Positions 13,300 to 15,469 of a DNA stretch of 15,469 nt are shown here, in pieces. A program made the translations under genes and the position numbers. Below the pieces are notes generated by a model. It saw only the letters and a list, made by a program, of their open reading frames with translations, was not told the origin of the DNA and did not search any database. Location: positions 1 through 15,469 of the forward strand of contig CABKMN010000049.1 in assembly GCA_902373525.1 (NCBI GenBank), read 5' to 3'. The stretch is from an uncultured Bilophila sp. Lineage in GTDB: Bacteria; Desulfobacterota; Desulfovibrionia; Desulfovibrionales; Desulfovibrionaceae. Within the stretch, counting starts at the first letter, position 1. Every line of letters starts with the position of its first letter.

Positions 13300-13512
13300 A
13301 TGGCTATCAGCGAAGATTTGCGGAGCGTGCAGGCGACACTCATGCAGGGACTGAACCTCGACAACGCGCCGTTGCTGCGGCTGGTGTGCAGCAATCTGCA
13401 ATCCATTGCGGAGCAGATCGAATCCCTCGAAAACCTGCCCCTGTCCACACGGGACATGACCGGAAAAATGCCGGGCAGGCGCGCCAAACGGTGCGCGCTG
13501 GGGGCGGCCTGA
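13300..13512 (+). CDS. Small hypothetical protein (70 aa)
   Basis: I do not recognise this protein. Residues 1-47 look like two amphipathic helices (ISEDLRSVQATLMQGL and APLLRLVCSNLQSIAEQIES). The C-terminal 20 residues are basic (KMPGRRAKRCALGAA) and could contact nucleic acid or membrane. AAGGAG lies 7 nt before the ATG at 13300. It is the only gene divergent from the S24 repressor, and a candidate operator covers its -35 box. It is therefore the best candidate for a gene controlled by that repressor, possibly a small regulator or an antirepressor-like product; that role is inference. Confidence 0.75.
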   Translation: MAISEDLRSVQATLMQGLNLDNAPLLRLVCSNLQSIAEQIESLENLPLSTRDMTGKMPGRRAKRCALGAA

Positions 13513-13514
13513 TC

Positions 13515-13617
13515 GTCAATGACGGTTCATGACAGTCATTATCCTGTATCGGACAGGTGTTGACGCCATGCCTTTGTCGATGTGCCGCAGGCGTCACTGA
13601 CCGTCACCAACAGTCAC
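13515..13617. repeat. Cluster of GTCA/TGAC motifs with 10-bp phasing
   Basis: GTCAC starts at 13593, 13603 and 13613, an exact 10-bp period. TGACAGTCA (13530-13538) and TGACCGTCA (13598-13606) are perfect palindromes around one base, and GTCAATGAC lies at 13515-13523. Motifs on one face of the helix suggest a protein-binding array. It begins just after the stop of the 70-aa gene. No gene is seen in 13513-14044. Confidence 0.5.
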
Positions 13618-13623
13618 CATCCC

Positions 13624-13643
13624 GCGTTCCCGTGCGGGAACGC
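13624..13643. other. Perfect GC hairpin
   Basis: GCGTTCCC (13624-13631) pairs with GGGAACGC (13636-13643) around GTGC. It has no T-run. It may help end the 70-aa gene transcript. Confidence 0.5.
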
Positions 13644-13836
13644 CTCCGGGGACGCCCTTCCCCGTTTCCGGCGACCCTCCCGGCGGACTCTGCGGCTGAC
13701 GCGGGGCGCACGCGGAGGACGCCCATCCCGCCGTCCCTCCCCCGGCGGGCGGATTCATCAAAAACGACTGCAACGCGCACCCGAAAGCCGGTTCCTCCTC
13801 CATACGGCACTGCGGCGTCGCTGTTGCATCGCCCCC

Positions 13837-13880
13837 AAAGGGCCGTTCACGCCTTCGGACAGCGTCAAACGGCCCTTTGT
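13837..13880 (+). terminator. Probable terminator hairpin
   Basis: AAAGGGCCGTT (13837-13847) pairs with AACGGCCCTTT (13868-13878), and ACGC/GCGT inside the loop extends the fold. The stem ends in TTTGT. It lies about 330 nt beyond the 70-aa gene and 160 nt before the next gene, so it would insulate the two. Because the arms end in A3/T3 it could work on both strands. Confidence 0.6.
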
Positions 13881-13979
13881 ACGTTCCCGTTCCGGCCTTT
13901 TTCCGTTTCGGAACGTCCCCCAAAACCTTCCTTCCGCCGCGCCGGGACGCACGCAAAAGATTTTTTCCGTTTCCCCCCA

Positions 13980-14007
13980 TTGACTTCGCGCCGACGGGAC
14001 TTATGTA
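13980..14007 (+). promoter_or_regulatory. Possible sigma-70 promoter for the 127-aa gene
   Basis: TTGACT (13980-13985) is followed after 16 bp by TATGTA (14002-14007), in a locally AT-rich patch 38 nt before the start codon. The -35 box is good and the -10 box modest. Confidence 0.5.
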
Positions 14008-14044
14008 AAAAGGGTCAAAGAGATTCGCCAAGGAGGATTTGATC

Positions 14045-14428
14045 ATGACGAACAAGGAACTCGCAACGGTCGTTTGCGGCGCGATTGAAGACCACCGGCA
14101 ACAGGGAACGGCGTTCAGCCGGGACGGTTTCGCCGCGCTCGTCAAGATGATGCAGGCCCTCTACCCCCATACCACCTACGAACAGCAGATTGCCGTCACC
14201 GCCCGCATGAAGGTCATCGTCGATCCGCTCGACGGCTTCCATCCCCACTGGGAACCCGAAGACCTGTTCGCCGCGTGCGTCAAGGCCGTCGAGGCCAAGC
14301 CCGAGTCCCACACCGTCCCGTATGAGGAGGCGGTCATCTTCATCAACGGCATCGACATGGCGCTCAAGCGTCTCGACCCCAAGGCCGAGGCCTGCTCCTG
14401 CCTCGCCGCTCTTGCCGAAAAGCTGTAA
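14045..14428 (+). CDS. Hypothetical protein (127 aa)
   Basis: I do not recognise this protein. It looks cytosolic, helical and slightly acidic, with no signal peptide or membrane segment. Visible features are the N-terminal helix NKELATVVCGAIEDHRQQG, a histidine/tryptophan-rich middle (DGFHPHWEPEDLFAACVKAV), and a C-terminal CSC motif close to the end (EACSCLAALAEKL). The start at 14045 is chosen because AGGAGG (14031-14036) lies 8 nt upstream; a TTG at 14039 is too close to it. The gene has its own likely promoter and a strong terminator, so it is probably transcribed alone. Histidines and cysteines hint at metal or redox sensitivity but no known motif is complete. Confidence 0.82.
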   Translation: MTNKELATVVCGAIEDHRQQGTAFSRDGFAALVKMMQALYPHTTYEQQIAVTARMKVIVDPLDGFHPHWEPEDLFAACVKAVEAKPESHTVPYEEAVIFINGIDMALKRLDPKAEACSCLAALAEKL

Positions 14429-14446
14429 TCGGCCCTTCCGCCGCTG

Positions 14447-14491
14447 AAACGGCCCGCGTCCTCTCGTCAGGTCGCGGGCCGTTTCCGTTTT
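14447..14491 (+). terminator. Strong intrinsic terminator
   Basis: AAACGGCCCGCG (14447-14458) and CGCGGGCCGTTT (14473-14484) form a perfect 12-bp stem with a 14-nt loop, followed by CCGTTTT. It ends the transcript of the 127-aa gene. Confidence 0.9.
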
Positions 14492-14502
14492 CGTCCTCAG
14501 GC

Positions 14503-14519
14503 ATCAATCACCGATTGAT
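14503..14519. promoter_or_regulatory. Perfect inverted repeat matching the repressor operators
   Basis: ATCAATC-ACC-GATTGAT is a 17-bp perfect 7-3-7 palindrome touching the stop codon of the ferritin-like/VIT1 gene. Its core CAATC-N3-GATTG is the symmetric form of the candidate operators at 13159 and 13208. It could be a binding site, or merely a weak 3'-end hairpin of the minus-strand gene. Confidence 0.4.
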
Positions 14520-15385
14520 CACACGTCGATGTTCAGCCAGCTCCGGGCGGCCCAGCCGATGAGGAACGAGACGCCCGCCACGCCGAAGCTGATGGCGATC
14601 ATCTCGGTGAATCCGCGCACGAAGGATTCGCGGCGCACCACCGATACGAAATAGGTGAACCCGAGGATGATCAGCGCGGCGTCGAACAGGCAGAACGCCA
14701 GCGCGGTCAGCGGGCTCTCGAACACGATGTAGGGCAGCAGCAGGAAGAATACGGTGATGACGTAGGCCACGCCCGTATAGACGGCGGCCTTGAGCGGGTG
14801 CTCCTCGGACGGGTCGGCCTTTTTGGCCAGATATTCCGACGCGGCCATCGACAGCGTGGCGGCCACGCCGGTGATGAACCCGGCCATGCCGACCATCCTG
14901 TTGTCGTTGAGGGCCAGCGTGAACCCGGCGAGCGCGCCGGTCAGCTCGACCAGCGCGTCGTTGAGCCCAAGGACCATCGAGCTGATATAGCTGAGTTTTT
15001 CCTCATGGATCATCGCGGCGAGCTGTTCCTCGTGGCGGGTTTCGTCCTCCATGATGCCTCGGGCCTCGGGCACTTCCCCGACGAGGCGGGCGTATTTGTC
15101 CGCGGCCTGATCCTCTCCCGATTCCAGCAGGTTGATCACGAACACGAGTCCGAAGATTTTCCCGAGCAGCACGAACAGCCACACCTTGAGCCCGTCGGGC
15201 GTGGCCTCCCGTTTGGTGTAGCGGCCCCACACCGCGCAGTGGGCCGCCTCGTCGTGGGCCATGCGTTCGAGGATTTCGCGGTTTTTGGGCAGCCCCGCCT
15301 GCTTCGCCAGCGCGGCGTAGATGCGGTGGTCCGTGGCCTCGTTGTTCTGCATCCCCCGGATGATGTCCAGCGTTTCGTCCGTCAT
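14519..15385 (-). CDS. Ferritin-like/VIT1 fusion membrane protein (MbfA-type iron/manganese exporter)
   Basis: This 288-aa fusion combines a cytoplasmic ferritin-like/rubrerythrin domain (about residues 1-130) with a VIT1/CCC1 transporter domain (about 135-288, around five hydrophobic helices). Probable di-iron ligands follow the E / ExxH / E / ExxH pattern: Glu16, Glu46 with His49 (HDEAAHC), Glu88, and Glu115 with His118 (DETRHEE). The VIT1 signature SMVLGLNDALVELTGALAGF begins the membrane part. Known members of this architecture (MbfA in rhizobia) export iron, linked to acid and peroxide tolerance, so metal efflux from the cytoplasm is likely here. AGGAGGAGG lies just upstream of the ATG at 15385. 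It is convergent with the 127-aa gene; no regulatory gene adjoins it within the window. Confidence 0.92.
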   Translation of the reverse strand: MTDETLDIIRGMQNNEATDHRIYAALAKQAGLPKNREILERMAHDEAAHCAVWGRYTKREATPDGLKVWLFVLLGKIFGLVFVINLLESGEDQAADKYARLVGEVPEARGIMEDETRHEEQLAAMIHEEKLSYISSMVLGLNDALVELTGALAGFTLALNDNRMVGMAGFITGVAATLSMAASEYLAKKADPSEEHPLKAAVYTGVAYVITVFFLLLPYIVFESPLTALAFCLFDAALIILGFTYFVSVVRRESFVRGFTEMIAISFGVAGVSFLIGWAARSWLNIDV

Positions 15386-15469
15386 GATTCCTCCTCCTTG
15401 CTCCCTGCGGTCTAGCCGCGTTCCGGCGAGAACGCAAGGCGGACGGCGGGAGGCGGGAGGTGGGGGAGG
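15386..15469. other. Upstream region of the ferritin-like/VIT1 gene
   Basis: Apart from the purine-rich ribosome site next to the start codon, no clear -10/-35 pair or operator is seen before the window ends. The promoter may lie outside. Confidence 0.4.

Noticed and set aside
13567..13578. Second copy of CATGCCTTTGTC, also found at the repressor start (13122-13133)
   Set aside because: Only 12 bp match and the -10 hexamer is lost in this copy; too short to claim a duplicated promoter.
14004..14010. Possible further activator site (TGTAA) near the 127-aa gene
   Set aside because: Only a half-site is present; no 7-3-7 palindrome like those at 2306-2435 is found elsewhere in the window.
14039..14044. 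TTG start two codons before the ATG of the 127-aa gene
   Set aside because: Only 2 nt separate it from AGGAGG; the ATG at 14045 has normal spacing.

Overview
The window is GC-rich bacterial chromosome. A sigma-54 promoter with an AcoR-type activator, an S24-type repressor, and recurrent purine/pyrimidine-rich hairpin repeats at gene ends together suggest a Desulfovibrio-like member of the Desulfovibrionaceae. That taxonomic guess is inference. No rRNA, tRNA, CRISPR array or insertion sequence is visible.

Left half (1-10778) is a catabolic locus. A minus-strand AcoR-type (GAF-PAS-AAA+-Fis) sigma-54 activator (382-2295) is divergent from a tripartite tricarboxylate transporter, tctB-tctA-tctC (2657-5931). 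Their shared region holds three near-identical 17-bp inverted repeats and a textbook -24/-12 promoter facing tctB. Downstream on the plus strand come ridA (6140-6520), then three tightly packed genes for a multi-subunit flavin/iron-sulfur amine dehydrogenase of the HcnABC / opine oxidase / D-hydroxyproline dehydrogenase type (6800-9592). Next are a frameshifted remnant of a second tctA 3' end (9638-9993) and an Asp/Glu-racemase family gene (10047-10778). The working model is that the Tct system imports a carboxylated, probably amino or imino acid-like substrate. The racemase family enzyme and the membrane-linked dehydrogenase would convert it, and RidA would hydrolyse reactive imine/enamine products. 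The substrate cannot be read from the sequence.

Middle (10741-11398) is a gene-free, very GC-rich tract with short repeats recurring every 60-62 bp, one of which overlaps the end of the racemase gene.

Right half (11399-15385) holds an orphan two-helix membrane protein (191 aa), a minus-strand CI/LexA-like S24 repressor with an apparently leaderless promoter, and a divergent 70-aa small protein. Two similar inverted repeats overlap the two -35 boxes between that repressor and the small gene. Then follow an unknown 127-aa protein and a minus-strand ferritin-like/VIT1 fusion (MbfA type) likely to export iron or manganese. Well-formed intrinsic terminators separate most of these units.
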